Positions 1 through 6,401 of a DNA stretch of 6,401 bases are shown one piece after another. Below the pieces are notes generated by a model. It was given only the letters and a program-made list of their open reading frames with translations. It was not told the DNA's origin and made no database searches. Made by a program: the position numbers and the translations under genes. The stretch's first letter is position 1. Every line of letters starts with the position of its first letter. Source of the stretch: Ramlibacter sp. (lineage in GTDB: Bacteria; Pseudomonadota; Gammaproteobacteria; Burkholderiales; Burkholderiaceae_C). The stretch is taken from positions 1-6,401 of the forward strand of contig JAJNBO010000155.1 of assembly GCA_021156245.1 (NCBI GenBank). Direction: 5' to 3'.

Positions 1-477
1 GTTCGCGCCAACCTCGTCAAGCAGGACACGCTGCACAAGCTGGCCCTCGACCTGGGCCTGTCCGGGCTGATCCGCCTGGGCGAAGGCGAGGCGCGCTCCG
101 GCGGCCACAAGAGGCCCTCCATCCTGGCCGACGCGCTGGAGGCCGTGATCGGCGCCGTGCACCTGGATGCCGGCTACCTCGCGGCCGAGGCCCTGGTGCA
201 CCGGCTGTTCTCCGAGGTCGAGATCACCCCGCAGATGTCGGCCGCCGCCAAGGACCCCAAGACGGAGCTGCAGGAACTGCTCCAGGGGCGCAAGATGCAC
301 CTGCCGGTCTACCGGGTGGTGAACACGCTCGGGGCGGCGCACAAGCAGACGTTCGACGTGGAATGCGAAGTGGCCGAGCTCGGCATTGTCGAGCGCGGCA
401 TCGGCGCATCGCGGCGGGCCGGCGAACAGGCGGCCGCAGCGGCTATGCTGATGGTGTTGAAATCGAAGTGGAAATGA
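1..477 (+). CDS. rnc: Ribonuclease III, 3' part (5' end outside window)
   Basis: RNase III cleaves double-stranded RNA, including rRNA precursors and structured mRNAs, in the cytoplasm as a Mg2+-dependent dimer. The reading frame is open from base 1 and gives 158 residues before TGA. From memory of the 226-residue E. coli protein, about 70 N-terminal residues are missing, including the NERLEFLGD-type signature. The visible part starts in the second half of the nuclease domain. [12 protein letters not shown] (residues 40-51) holds the metal-binding Asp44 and Glu47, matching Asp114 and Glu117 of E. coli. A double-stranded-RNA-binding domain follows from about residue 85 ([12 protein letters not shown]) to the end, closing with the helix [14 protein letters not shown]. 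The protein looks intact apart from the window edge. The stop overlaps the era start by 4 bases (ATGA), so the two are probably translationally coupled, as in the well-known rnc-era operon. An internal GTG at 145 could start an ORF, but it lies inside the nuclease domain and is not a real start. Confidence 0.97.
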   Translation, partial: VRANLVKQDTLHKLALDLGLSGLIRLGEGEARSGGHKRPSILADALEAVIGAVHLDAGYLAAEALVHRLFSEVEITPQMSAAAKDPKTELQELLQGRKMHLPVYRVVNTLGAAHKQTFDVECEVAELGIVERGIGASRRAGEQAAAAAMLMVLKSKWK

Positions 478-1385
478 ACTCGCCGGAATCCCCCCAGCGC
501 TGCGGACTCGTCGCCATCGTCGGCAAGCCGAACGTCGGCAAGTCCACGCTGCTCAACGCGCTGGTCGGCCAGAAGATCAGCATCACGTCCAGCAAGGCGC
601 AGACAACCCGGCATCGCATCAGCGGAGTCCGCACCGAAGGTGACACCCAGTTCATCTTCGTCGACACGCCCGGTTTCCAGACCCGCCACAGCTCCGCGCT
701 GAACCGCTCGCTGAACCGCGCCGTGACCGGCGCCATCGGCGACGTGGACGTCGTCCTGTTCGTGGTGGAAGCCGGCAACTTCACGCTGGCCGACGCCAAG
801 GTGCTGTCGCTGCTGAAGCCGGACATCCCGGCGATCCTGGTGGCCAACAAGGTGGACACCCTGCACCGGCGCGGCGATCTCGCGCCCTGGCTGCGCGACA
901 TGCAGGAGCGCCACCCGTTCACCGAGTTCATGCCGATCTCCGCCAAGAACCCCAAGGATATCGAGCGCGTGCTGCAGGTCTGCGGCAAGTTCCTGCCGGC
1001 GCAACCCTGGTTCTACGGCGAGGACGAACTCACCGACAAGAGCGAGCGCTTCATGGCCGGGGAGATGGTCCGCGAAAAGCTGTTCCGGCTGACCGGGGAC
1101 GAGCTGCCGTACACCTCCACGGTGGTCATCGACGAGTTCAAGGAAGAGCCCAGCCCCAAGTTCAAGCGCATGGTCCGCATCGCGGCGACCATCGTGGTCG
1201 AGCGCGACAGCCACAAGGCGATGGTGATAGGCGAGGGCGGCGAAAAGCTCAAGCGCATCGGCACCGAGGCGCGCACCGAGCTGGAGCGCTTGTTCGACGC
1301 CAAGGTGTTCCTGCAGATGTTCGTGAAGGTGCGCTCCGGCTGGGCCGACGACGAGGCGCGGGTGCGCAGCTTCGGCTATGAATAG
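474..1385 (+). CDS. era: GTPase Era, ribosome assembly factor
   Basis: Era is an essential GTPase that binds the 3' end of 16S rRNA and assists maturation of the 30S subunit. The product is 303 residues, against 301 in E. coli. All GTPase motifs are visible: G1 GKPNVGKS (17-24), the switch I region around KAQTTRHRI (41-49), G3 DTPGF (64-68), G4 NKVD (125-128) and G5 SAK (156-158). The C-terminal KH domain, which contacts rRNA, carries [13 protein letters not shown] (251-263) with its GxxG loop, and ends in the usual [12 protein letters not shown]...LGYE-like tail (here FGYE). The ATG at 474 is chosen because it overlaps the rnc stop as ATGA and gives the family length. The frame is open further upstream, to an ATG at 363, but that stretch is the rnc double-stranded-RNA-binding domain read in another frame. 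Only a weak SD-like GAAGTGG (465-471) precedes the start, so coupling to rnc probably drives initiation. Confidence 0.98.
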   Translation: MNSPESPQRCGLVAIVGKPNVGKSTLLNALVGQKISITSSKAQTTRHRISGVRTEGDTQFIFVDTPGFQTRHSSALNRSLNRAVTGAIGDVDVVLFVVEAGNFTLADAKVLSLLKPDIPAILVANKVDTLHRRGDLAPWLRDMQERHPFTEFMPISAKNPKDIERVLQVCGKFLPAQPWFYGEDELTDKSERFMAGEMVREKLFRLTGDELPYTSTVVIDEFKEEPSPKFKRMVRIAATIVVERDSHKAMVIGEGGEKLKRIGTEARTELERLFDAKVFLQMFVKVRSGWADDEARVRSFGYE

Positions 1386-1390
1386 CGCGT

Positions 1391-1394
1391 GAGG
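1391..1394 (+). promoter_or_regulatory. Shine-Dalgarno sequence of recO
   Basis: GAGG sits 5 bases before the GTG at 1400, inside the only intercistronic gap of the + strand operon (1386-1399). It decides the recO start. The upstream in-frame stop (TGA at 1379-1381) leaves no other usable start codon before 1400, and the ATG at 1378 in another frame runs into a TGA after four codons. Confidence 0.65.
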
Positions 1395-1399
1395 CGACG

Positions 1400-2149
1400 G
1401 TGCCCGCCAAGCGCATCGCCGACGAACCGGCGTTCGTCCTGCACCGCTACGACTGGAGCGAGTCGAGCCTGATCCTGGAGCTGCTGACACGGCATTTCGG
1501 CCGCATCGCCGTCGTCGCCAAGGGCGCCAAGAAGCCCAGTTCCAACTTCCGCCCGGTGCTGCTGCCGCTGCAGCCCCTGCACGTGGCGTTCGGTGGCGAC
1601 GCGGAGATCCGCACGCTCAAGTCGGCCGAATGGGGCGGCGGGCAGGTCATGCCCACCGGCGAGGCCCTGCTGTCCGGCTATTACCTGAACGAGCTGATGA
1701 TGCGGCTGCTGGCGCGCGACGACCCGCACCCGGCATTGTTCGACGTGTATGCCTCCGCCGTGCGCGTGCTGGCCATGGACGACCCGCACACGCTGCAGCC
1801 GGCCCTGCGGGCCTTCGAGCTGCTGCTGCTGCGTGAAGTCGGCTTCCTGCCTTCGCTCGACATGCAGACCGCCACCCTCGCGCCGCTGGGCGCCGGGCAG
1901 CGCTATGCGCTGCGGCCCGAGGGCGGACTGGTGGAGGCGCACGACGAGGACGACCGGGGCAGCCTGACCGGTGCGCAGTGGCGGGAAGTGCAGGCGGCGC
2001 TGGACGACCCCGCGCCTTTCCACGCCACCTTGCGGACCGCGGCCGCCCTCGGCGAGCTCAAGCCGCAGCTGCGCGCGCTGCTGCACTACCATTGCGGCGT
2101 GGCGACGCTGCGTACGCGCCAGCTGATGATCGACCTCCAGGCCTTATGA
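1400..2149 (+). CDS. recO: DNA repair protein RecO
   Basis: RecO works with RecR (and RecF) to load RecA onto SSB-coated single-stranded DNA and also anneals complementary strands, in RecF-pathway gap repair. The product has 249 residues, close to the 242 of E. coli. The N-terminal OB-fold shows the family pattern [19 protein letters not shown] followed by [17 protein letters not shown] (about residues 11-48). The middle and C-terminal part is helical and ends with [20 protein letters not shown], typical of proteobacterial RecO. Only one cysteine is present, so the CxxC zinc site of some RecO families is absent; this is normal for many proteobacteria. The start is GTG, supported by the GAGG just upstream. 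The gene follows era after 14 bases and overlaps pdxJ by 4 (ATGA). Assignment rests on family pattern and the conserved era-recO-pdxJ order. Confidence 0.95.
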   Translation: MPAKRIADEPAFVLHRYDWSESSLILELLTRHFGRIAVVAKGAKKPSSNFRPVLLPLQPLHVAFGGDAEIRTLKSAEWGGGQVMPTGEALLSGYYLNELMMRLLARDDPHPALFDVYASAVRVLAMDDPHTLQPALRAFELLLLREVGFLPSLDMQTATLAPLGAGQRYALRPEGGLVEAHDEDDRGSLTGAQWREVQAALDDPAPFHATLRTAAALGELKPQLRALLHYHCGVATLRTRQLMIDLQAL

Positions 2150-2895
2150 ATCCCACCCGCACCGCGCTTTCGGTCAACCTGAACAAGGTGGCCCTGGTGC
2201 GCAACACGCGCCACCTCGGCATCCCCAGTGTCGCGCGCGCGGCGACGCTGTGCCTGCAGGCGGGTGCGCACGGCGTCACGGTGCACCCCCGCCCCGACGA
2301 GCGCCACATCCGGCCGCAGGACGTGCGCGAACTGCATGCGCTGCTGCGGCGCGACTGGCCGCGGGCGGAGTTCAACATCGAAGGCAACCCCTTCCACAAC
2401 CTGATGGAGTTCGTACGCGAGCTGCGGCCGCACCAGTGCACGTTCGTGCCCGACAGCGAAGGGCAGTTCACCAGCGACCATGGCTGGGACCTGGAGGCGG
2501 ACGGCGAGCGGGTGAAGCCCCTGATCGCCGAGGCGAACGCATTGGGCGTGCGCGTCAGCCTGTTCATGGACGCGGAGCCGCGCGCGATGGCGCTCGCCAA
2601 AGCCGTCGGGGCCGATCGCGTCGAGCTGTACACGGAGCCTTATGCCGCCGCCTGGGGCACGCCACGCCAGGAAGAGCAACTGGAACGCTTCGCCGCAGCC
2701 GCCCGCGCCGCCCTTGACGCCGGGCTGGGCGTGAACGCCGGACATGACCTCAACCGCGAGAATCTCGGCGCCTTCGTGCGGCGCGTTCCCGGCGTCAGCG
2801 AGGTATCGATCGGCCACGCCCTGATCGCCGACGCCCTCGAGATGGGGTACGCGGCCACCGTCCGCGCCTACCTGGAAGCCCTGGCGGCCCCGTGA
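2146..2895 (+). CDS. pdxJ: Pyridoxine 5'-phosphate synthase, variant active-site clade
   Basis: PdxJ condenses 3-amino-2-oxopropyl phosphate with 1-deoxy-D-xylulose 5-phosphate to make pyridoxine 5'-phosphate, the last ring-forming step of DXP-dependent vitamin B6 synthesis. It is a cytoplasmic TIM barrel that forms an octamer. The product is 249 residues (E. coli 243). Active-site elements are visible: [11 protein letters not shown] (45-55, with His47, Arg49, His54), FNIEG (76-80, with the presumed catalytic Glu79), RVELYTE (158-164), NAGHDLN (197-203, His200) and IGHALI (222-227). The first loop reads [13 protein letters not shown] (10-22), whereas the E. coli type has VNIDHIATLRNAR. The conserved Asp-His pair is therefore Asn13-Lys14 here. 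A similar NK-type loop is, as I recall, found in PdxJ of Bacteroidetes and some other bacteria, so this is probably a recognised subgroup rather than a broken enzyme. The ATG at 2146 overlaps the recO stop; the GTGA at the end starts acpS. A weak CAGG (2138-2141) precedes the start. Confidence 0.93.
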   Translation: MNPTRTALSVNLNKVALVRNTRHLGIPSVARAATLCLQAGAHGVTVHPRPDERHIRPQDVRELHALLRRDWPRAEFNIEGNPFHNLMEFVRELRPHQCTFVPDSEGQFTSDHGWDLEADGERVKPLIAEANALGVRVSLFMDAEPRAMALAKAVGADRVELYTEPYAAAWGTPRQEEQLERFAAAARAALDAGLGVNAGHDLNRENLGAFVRRVPGVSEVSIGHALIADALEMGYAATVRAYLEALAAP

Positions 2896-3296
2896 TCTAC
2901 GGCATCGGCACCGACATCTGCGACGTCCGCCGCATCCGCGAATCGATCGAGCGGCACGGCGACCGCTTCGCGCACAAGGTGCTCAGCGAGGCGGAGTTCA
3001 AGGTCTGGAAGGCCCGAACGGCGCGCTGGCCCGAGCGCGGCGTCCGCTATCTGGCGACGCGCTTCTCCGCCAAGGAAGCCTTCAGCAAGGCCGTGGGCAT
3101 GGGCATGCGGATGCCCATGACGTGGCGCAGCTGCGAGATCGCCAACCACGCCAGCGGCAAGCCCTACATCGTGCTGCACGGCGCGCTGAAGACCTGGTGC
3201 GAGGAGCGCGGCCTGGCGGCGCAGGTGAGCGTGACGGACGAATCGGATTATGCGGCGAGCTTCGTCGTGATCGAACAGAAGGAAAGCCAACCATGA
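2892..3296 (+). CDS. acpS: Holo-[acyl-carrier-protein] synthase
   Basis: AcpS transfers the 4'-phosphopantetheine arm of coenzyme A to a serine of acyl carrier protein, turning apo-ACP into the active carrier for fatty-acid synthesis. The product is 134 residues, slightly longer than E. coli (126). It shows the two family signatures: [14 protein letters not shown] (2-15) with the metal ligand Asp8, and [13 protein letters not shown] (57-69) with Glu62 and Lys61. GKPYIVL and the final [10 protein letters not shown] strand are also typical. The GTG start overlaps the pdxJ TGA (GTGA). No SD lies at a normal distance; the nearest GGAAG (2874-2878) is about 13 bases away, so translation likely depends on ribosomes finishing pdxJ. 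The pdxJ-acpS pairing is the classical arrangement also seen in E. coli. The stop overlaps the nagZ start by 4 bases. Confidence 0.97.
   Translation: MIYGIGTDICDVRRIRESIERHGDRFAHKVLSEAEFKVWKARTARWPERGVRYLATRFSAKEAFSKAVGMGMRMPMTWRSCEIANHASGKPYIVLHGALKTWCEERGLAAQVSVTDESDYAASFVVIEQKESQP
3279..3286 (+). promoter_or_regulatory. Shine-Dalgarno sequence of nagZ
   Basis: AAGGAAAG lies 6 bases before the ATG at 3293 and is the best SD match in the + strand operon. It supports the 3293 start over upstream in-frame starts (from 3122) that would read through acpS, and suggests nagZ can initiate independently as well as by coupling. Confidence 0.65.
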
Positions 3297-4381
3297 GTGA
3301 CCATGCCCCGGTGATCATCGACGTCGCCGGCACCCGCCTGACCGCGGAGGACCGCCGCCGCCTGGCGCACCCGCTGGTGGGCGGGATGATCCTGTTCGGC
3401 CGCAACTGGGAGAACCGGGAGCAGGTGTCGGCGCTCTGCGCGGAGGTCAAGGAAGTGCGCGAGGACCTGCTGGTTTCCGTGGACCACGAGGGTGGCCGGG
3501 TGCAGCGTTTCCGGACCGACGGCTTCACCCACCTGCCGCCGATGCGACGCTTCGGCGAGCTCTGGCTGAAGGACGCCAGGGGCCGCGAGGGCAGCGGGGC
3601 GATGCGTGCCATGGCTTCGGCGACGGCGGCCGGCTACGTGCTGGGCGCGGAGCTGCGCGCCTGCGGCGTCGACTTCAGCTTCACGCCGGTGCTGGACCTG
3701 GATTTCGGCGCCAGCTCGGTGATCGGCGACCGCTCCTTCCACCGCGATCCGCGCATCGTCACCATGCTGGCGCGCGCGCTGATGCAGGGCCTGCTGCAAG
3801 CCGGCGTGGCGAACTGCGGCAAGCATTTTCCGGGACACGGCTACGTCAAGGCGGATTCGCACCTGGAGATCCCGGTGGACGACCGCAGCCTGAAGGCCAT
3901 CCTGGAAGACGACGCCGTGCCCTACGAGTGGCTCGGTACGGCGCTCACCAGCGTGATGCCGGCGCACGTGATCTACCCGAAAGTGGACAAGCTGCCGGCC
4001 GGCTTCTCGCCGAAGTGGCTGAACGACATCCTGCGCGAGAAGCTGCAGTTCCAGGGCGCGATCTTCAGCGACGACCTGAGCATGGCCGGCGCGCGCAAGA
4101 TCGATGGCCGGGACGTGACCTACACCGAGGCGGCGGTGGTGGCCTTGAACGCCGGCTGTGACATGGTGCTGCTGTGCAACGAGTCGGTGAACAGCGAAGG
4201 CGGCCGTGCGATCGACGAATTGCTGGACGGCCTGTCCGATGCGCGGGAACGCGGCGAGTGGCGCGCCGACGAATCGAGCGAGCAGCGCCGGCTGGACCTG
4301 TTGCCCTGCGGACCGGCGTCCTCGTGGGATCACCTCATGACCGAGCCGCGGTACATGCGGGCGCTGCAGCTGCTGCCTTGA
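3293..4381 (+). CDS. nagZ: Beta-N-acetylhexosaminidase NagZ (GH3)
   Basis: NagZ is a cytoplasmic glycoside hydrolase of family GH3 that removes N-acetylglucosamine from GlcNAc-anhydroMurNAc-peptides during peptidoglycan recycling; in several Gram-negatives its product signals AmpC beta-lactamase induction. The product is 362 residues (E. coli 341), a single TIM-barrel domain with no signal peptide. Visible motifs: [11 protein letters not shown] (63-73, substrate-binding Asp64), IGDRSFH (144-150), GKHFPGHG (176-183), KADSHLEIP (186-194, with the Asp188/His190 general acid-base dyad of NagZ enzymes), MPAHVIY (222-228) and IFSDDLSM (257-264, with Asp260 as expected nucleophile). CDMVLLCN (289-296) near the end is also typical. 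The extra length comes partly from a longer loop around residues 92-108. The ATG overlaps the acpS stop and has a good SD. It is the last gene of the operon and its 3' end overlaps the convergent Hsp70-like gene by 47 bases. Confidence 0.97.
   Translation: MSDHAPVIIDVAGTRLTAEDRRRLAHPLVGGMILFGRNWENREQVSALCAEVKEVREDLLVSVDHEGGRVQRFRTDGFTHLPPMRRFGELWLKDARGREGSGAMRAMASATAAGYVLGAELRACGVDFSFTPVLDLDFGASSVIGDRSFHRDPRIVTMLARALMQGLLQAGVANCGKHFPGHGYVKADSHLEIPVDDRSLKAILEDDAVPYEWLGTALTSVMPAHVIYPKVDKLPAGFSPKWLNDILREKLQFQGAIFSDDLSMAGARKIDGRDVTYTEAAVVALNAGCDMVLLCNESVNSEGGRAIDELLDGLSDARERGEWRADESSEQRRLDLLPCGPASSWDHLMTEPRYMRALQLLP
4335..4381. other. Convergent coding overlap of nagZ and the Hsp70-like gene
   Basis: The last 47 bases of nagZ, including its TGA (4379-4381), are also read on the other strand as the C-terminal tail of the Hsp70-like protein, whose stop is TCA on the + strand at 4335-4337. 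The conserved Hsp70 ending ([12 protein letters not shown]) stops at base 4380, so the tail of 14 residues after it lies entirely opposite nagZ. There is no intergenic space for a normal terminator between the two operons. Confidence 0.85.
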
Positions 4382-5621
4382 GCGCCAGGCCCATCGCCAC
4401 GCCGCCGAACAGGTCGCCTTCGACGATGGCGGTGCCAGGGAACCGCTGGCGCAACAGCGCCTGGAACGGACGCAAGGCGGAAGAACCGCCCGTGAGGTAG
4501 ATCGCGTCCAGTGCCTGCGGTTGCAGGCCGGCGGCGCGAACGCAGGACCCCGCGCAGTCCACCACCTGGCCGAGCAGGCTGTCCAGGTCCCGCGCCATCT
4601 CGTCGGGGCCAATGACGGCGTGCAGGCCTCGCTCCACCGCGGACAAATCGACGGCGGCGGGCTGGCCGCTCATGGAACTGCGGATCTTCGCCTGCTCCAC
4701 CTCGCTGGCCAGCAGGTGGCCGAGGTGCTGGTCCAGCACGGTCATCAGGCGATCGTGCAGGCGCGTGTCCGCATAGTCGCTGCGCAACTGGCGCACCTGC
4801 CGCACCATCTTCGGGGTCGTCATCCAGTGGATCAGGTGCCAGCTGGAGAGGTCCAGGAAGGGTGGGCTCGGCACCTCGCGGCCGGTCGGGCCGACGTGGC
4901 GGAATCCGAGCAGGGGCATCACCTGCCGCAGGTTCAGCTTCTGGTCGTAATCCGTTCCGCCGATGTGCACGCCGGCCGTCGCCAGGACGTCGCTGGCGCG
5001 GTCCGCGTTGCGCATGCGGTCCGGCCCGAGCCGCACCAGGGTGAAGTCCGACGTGCCGCCGCCGATGTCGACGACGAGCACCAGCGATTCGCGCGTGACG
5101 CGGCGCTCGTAGTCCAGCGCCGCTGCGATCGGCTCCAGCTCGAACGCGACCTCGTCGAAGCCTGCGCTGGCCGCCGCCTGCGCCAGCGCCGCTTGCGCGC
5201 GCCGGTCGCGCTCCGGATCGTCGTCGACGAAATGCACCGGCCGGCCGATGACTGCACGGCGGGCTTCCGCGCCGACGTGCTTGCCGGTGCGTGCCCGCAG
5301 CTCCGCGAGGAAGCGCGCGATGATGGCCTGGAAACTCAGCATCGTGCCGCCGACGGCGGTTTCCTCCGCGAGCAGGCTGCTTCCCAGCAGGCTCTTGAGC
5401 GAGCGCATCAGCCGGCCTTCGACGCCCGCCAGGTAGAGCGCGATCGCCTCGCGCCCGAAGTACGCCCGCTGGTCCTCCGCATTGAAGAACACGGCGGTCG
5501 GCAGGGTCGTGGCCGTTCCCTCCAGCGGGACCAGCCGCGCGACCCCGTCCGCGCCGGTGAAGGAGACCGCCGAGTTGGAAGTGCCGAAGTCGATGCCGAG
5601 GGTGGGAGCCTCCGCCCGCAT
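4335..5621 (-). CDS. Short Hsp70-family ATPase, YegD-like
   Basis: This 428-residue protein is an actin-fold ATPase of the Hsp70 family. It consists of the nucleotide-binding domain only, with no substrate-binding domain or lid, and resembles E. coli YegD (450 residues), whose role is poorly defined. Motifs in order: phosphate-1 loop GIDFGTSNS (9-17), SLKSLLG (74-80) with a lysine placed like the catalytic Lys of DnaK, VIGRPVHF (124-131), ELEPIAAALDY (161-171), phosphate-2 loop VVDIGGGTSDF (183-193), HIGGTDYD (219-226), EVEQAKI (307-313) and the adenosine loop IYLTGGSSALRPF (374-386). These suggest it can bind and perhaps hydrolyse ATP. No signal peptide or membrane segment is seen, so it is cytoplasmic; clients and co-chaperones are unknown. 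The ATG overlaps the lysS stop (TGATG) and has GAGGG just upstream, so it is probably co-transcribed with and translationally coupled to lysS. The last 14 residues are alanine-rich and lie opposite nagZ. The family call is firm; the function is not. Confidence 0.93.
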   Translation of the reverse strand: MRAEAPTLGIDFGTSNSAVSFTGADGVARLVPLEGTATTLPTAVFFNAEDQRAYFGREAIALYLAGVEGRLMRSLKSLLGSSLLAEETAVGGTMLSFQAIIARFLAELRARTGKHVGAEARRAVIGRPVHFVDDDPERDRRAQAALAQAAASAGFDEVAFELEPIAAALDYERRVTRESLVLVVDIGGGTSDFTLVRLGPDRMRNADRASDVLATAGVHIGGTDYDQKLNLRQVMPLLGFRHVGPTGREVPSPPFLDLSSWHLIHWMTTPKMVRQVRQLRSDYADTRLHDRLMTVLDQHLGHLLASEVEQAKIRSSMSGQPAAVDLSAVERGLHAVIGPDEMARDLDSLLGQVVDCAGSCVRAAGLQPQALDAIYLTGGSSALRPFQALLRQRFPGTAIVEGDLFGGVAMGLALKAAAAAPACTAARS

Positions 5622-6401
5622 CAGCCCTCGCGCCGCAGCGCCGGGAACAGGATGATGTCGCGGATGCTGGCGCTGTCCGTCAGCAGCATCATCAGCCGGT
5701 CGATGCCGATCCCGCAGCCGCCTGCCGGCGGCATGCCGTATTCGAGCGCACGCACGAAGTCGTGGTCGAAGAACATCGCCTCGTCGTCACCCGCATCCTT
5801 GGCGCTCACCTGCGCCTGGAAGCGGGCCGCCTGGTCCTCGGCGTCGTTCAGCTCGGAAAAGCCGTTCGCCAGTTCGCGGCCGGTGATGTACAGCTCGAAG
5901 CGCTCGGTCACCTCGGGGCGCTCGTCGTTGGCGCGCGCCAGCGGGGAGATCTCGGTCGGGTGTTCCATGATGAAGGTCGGCTGCCAGAGCTTCTCCTCCA
6001 CCTTTTCCTCGAAGTACAGCACCTGCAGGGACGCCAGGGAGCGGCCGGAGAGGCGGTCCTTCTCCTCGGACAAGCCCAGCTTCTTCAATTGGCCGATCAG
6101 CCAGTCGCGGTTGCCGGCGTTGTCTCCGGCATCGCTGTGGCGGACGATCGCCTCCGGGATGGTGAGGCGCTCGAATGGCTTCGCCAGGTCCACTTCCTTG
6201 CCGGCATACGTCAGCTGCAGCGTGCCCACCGCCTTCTGCGCCGCATCGCGCAGCAGCGCCTCGGTGAAGTCCATCAGGTCGCGGTAGTTCCAGTACGCGG
6301 CATAGAACTCCATCATCGTGAACTCGGGGTTGTGCCTGACCGAGATGCCTTCGTTGCGGAAGTTGCGGTTGATCTCGAACACGCGCTCGAAGCCGCCGAC
6401 C
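5621..6401 (-). CDS. lysS: Lysyl-tRNA synthetase class II, 3' part (5' end outside window)
   Basis: LysRS charges tRNA-Lys with lysine in the cytoplasm. The frame is open to the right edge (first full codon at 6400-6398) and gives 259 C-terminal residues of a family usually about 500 long. The anticodon-binding OB domain and class II motif 1 are therefore outside. The visible start is motif 2: [17 protein letters not shown] (1-17, with the fRxE Arg15 and Glu17), then [23 protein letters not shown] and [11 protein letters not shown] match the class II LysRS core closely. Motif 3 is GIGIDR (230-235, Arg235) followed by [12 protein letters not shown] near the C-terminus. The sequence is close to E. 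coli LysS and leaves no doubt about the family. A GTG at 6382 is an internal valine codon, not a start. The TGA at 5623-5621 overlaps the ATG of the Hsp70-like gene by one base, making a two-gene unit. Confidence 0.97.
   Translation of the reverse strand, partial: VGGFERVFEINRNFRNEGISVRHNPEFTMMEFYAAYWNYRDLMDFTEALLRDAAQKAVGTLQLTYAGKEVDLAKPFERLTIPEAIVRHSDAGDNAGNRDWLIGQLKKLGLSEEKDRLSGRSLASLQVLYFEEKVEEKLWQPTFIMEHPTEISPLARANDERPEVTERFELYITGRELANGFSELNDAEDQAARFQAQVSAKDAGDDEAMFFDHDFVRALEYGMPPAGGCGIGIDRLMMLLTDSASIRDIILFPALRREG
5625..5629 (-). promoter_or_regulatory. Shine-Dalgarno sequence of the Hsp70-like gene
   Basis: On the minus strand GAGGG lies inside the last codons of lysS, 3 bases before the ATG at 5621-5619. 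The spacing is somewhat short, but together with the TGATG stop/start overlap it supports this start. The glycine-rich phosphate-1 loop begins at residue 9, leaving no room for a later start. Confidence 0.5.

Noticed and set aside
363..473. Possible upstream extension of era by 37 residues (in-frame ATG at 363)
   Set aside because: The extension is Arg-rich out-of-frame rnc sequence, while the ATG at 474 gives the family length and an ATGA overlap.
309..1490. 393-residue open frame on the - strand opposite rnc, era and recO
   Set aside because: It is antisense to era with all GTPase motifs intact, has low-complexity composition typical of GC-rich shadow frames, and shows no recognisable domain.
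2086..2817. 243-residue open frame on the - strand opposite pdxJ
   Set aside because: pdxJ on the + strand is clearly the real gene; this frame has no motif and no plausible start context.
3122..3292. Possible upstream extension of nagZ by 57 residues
   Set aside because: It reads acpS out of frame, and the ATG at 3293 has a good SD and gives the normal NagZ N-terminus.
4391..4428. Inverted repeat CCATCG...CGATGG downstream of the nagZ stop as a terminator
   Set aside because: The stem is only 6 base pairs with a 26-base loop and no T-run, and it lies in conserved Hsp70 coding sequence, so chance is more likely.
3248..4612. 454-residue open frame on the - strand opposite nagZ
   Set aside because: It is a shadow of nagZ and partly of the Hsp70-like gene; its translation is His/Arg/Ala/Gln-rich without motifs.
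4521..6287. 588-residue open frame on the + strand opposite the Hsp70-like gene and lysS
   Set aside because: It covers two strongly recognisable genes on the other strand, its translation is Arg/Ala/His-rich with no family motif, and long antisense frames are expected at this GC content.

Overview
The window is a compact, high-GC (about two-thirds G+C by eye) stretch of bacterial chromosome with almost no non-coding DNA. Gene content and order (rnc-era-recO-pdxJ-acpS-nagZ), the GC bias and the protein flavour point to a betaproteobacterium. Burkholderiales is most likely, with a Comamonadaceae-like relative (Ramlibacter/Variovorax type) as the best guess; this placement is by recognition, not by a search.

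Left part, + strand (1-4381): the 3' part of rnc (RNase III), then complete era (ribosome-assembly GTPase), recO (recombination mediator), pdxJ (pyridoxine 5'-phosphate synthase), acpS (holo-ACP synthase) and nagZ (beta-N-acetylhexosaminidase of peptidoglycan recycling). Four of the five junctions are 4-base stop/start overlaps (ATGA or GTGA). The fifth, era-recO, is a 14-base gap carrying a Shine-Dalgarno (SD) sequence. This is one translationally coupled operon whose promoter lies upstream of the window. It combines RNA processing and ribosome assembly (Rnc, Era), DNA repair (RecO), cofactor and carrier-protein activation (PdxJ, AcpS) and wall recycling (NagZ).

Right part, - strand (4335-6401): lysS (class II lysyl-tRNA synthetase, N-terminal half beyond the window) is followed, through a TGATG stop/start overlap, by a short Hsp70-family ATPase of the YegD type with no substrate-binding domain. 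This unit converges on nagZ and the two coding regions overlap tail to tail by 47 bases.

I see no mobile element, CRISPR array, tRNA, rRNA, riboswitch, phage gene or convincing terminator, and no gene-free stretch longer than 14 bases. This is mostly an ordinary housekeeping region. The points worth a second look are the non-canonical active-site loop of PdxJ, the coupling of a YegD-like Hsp70 to lysS, and the antisense-encoded tail of that Hsp70.
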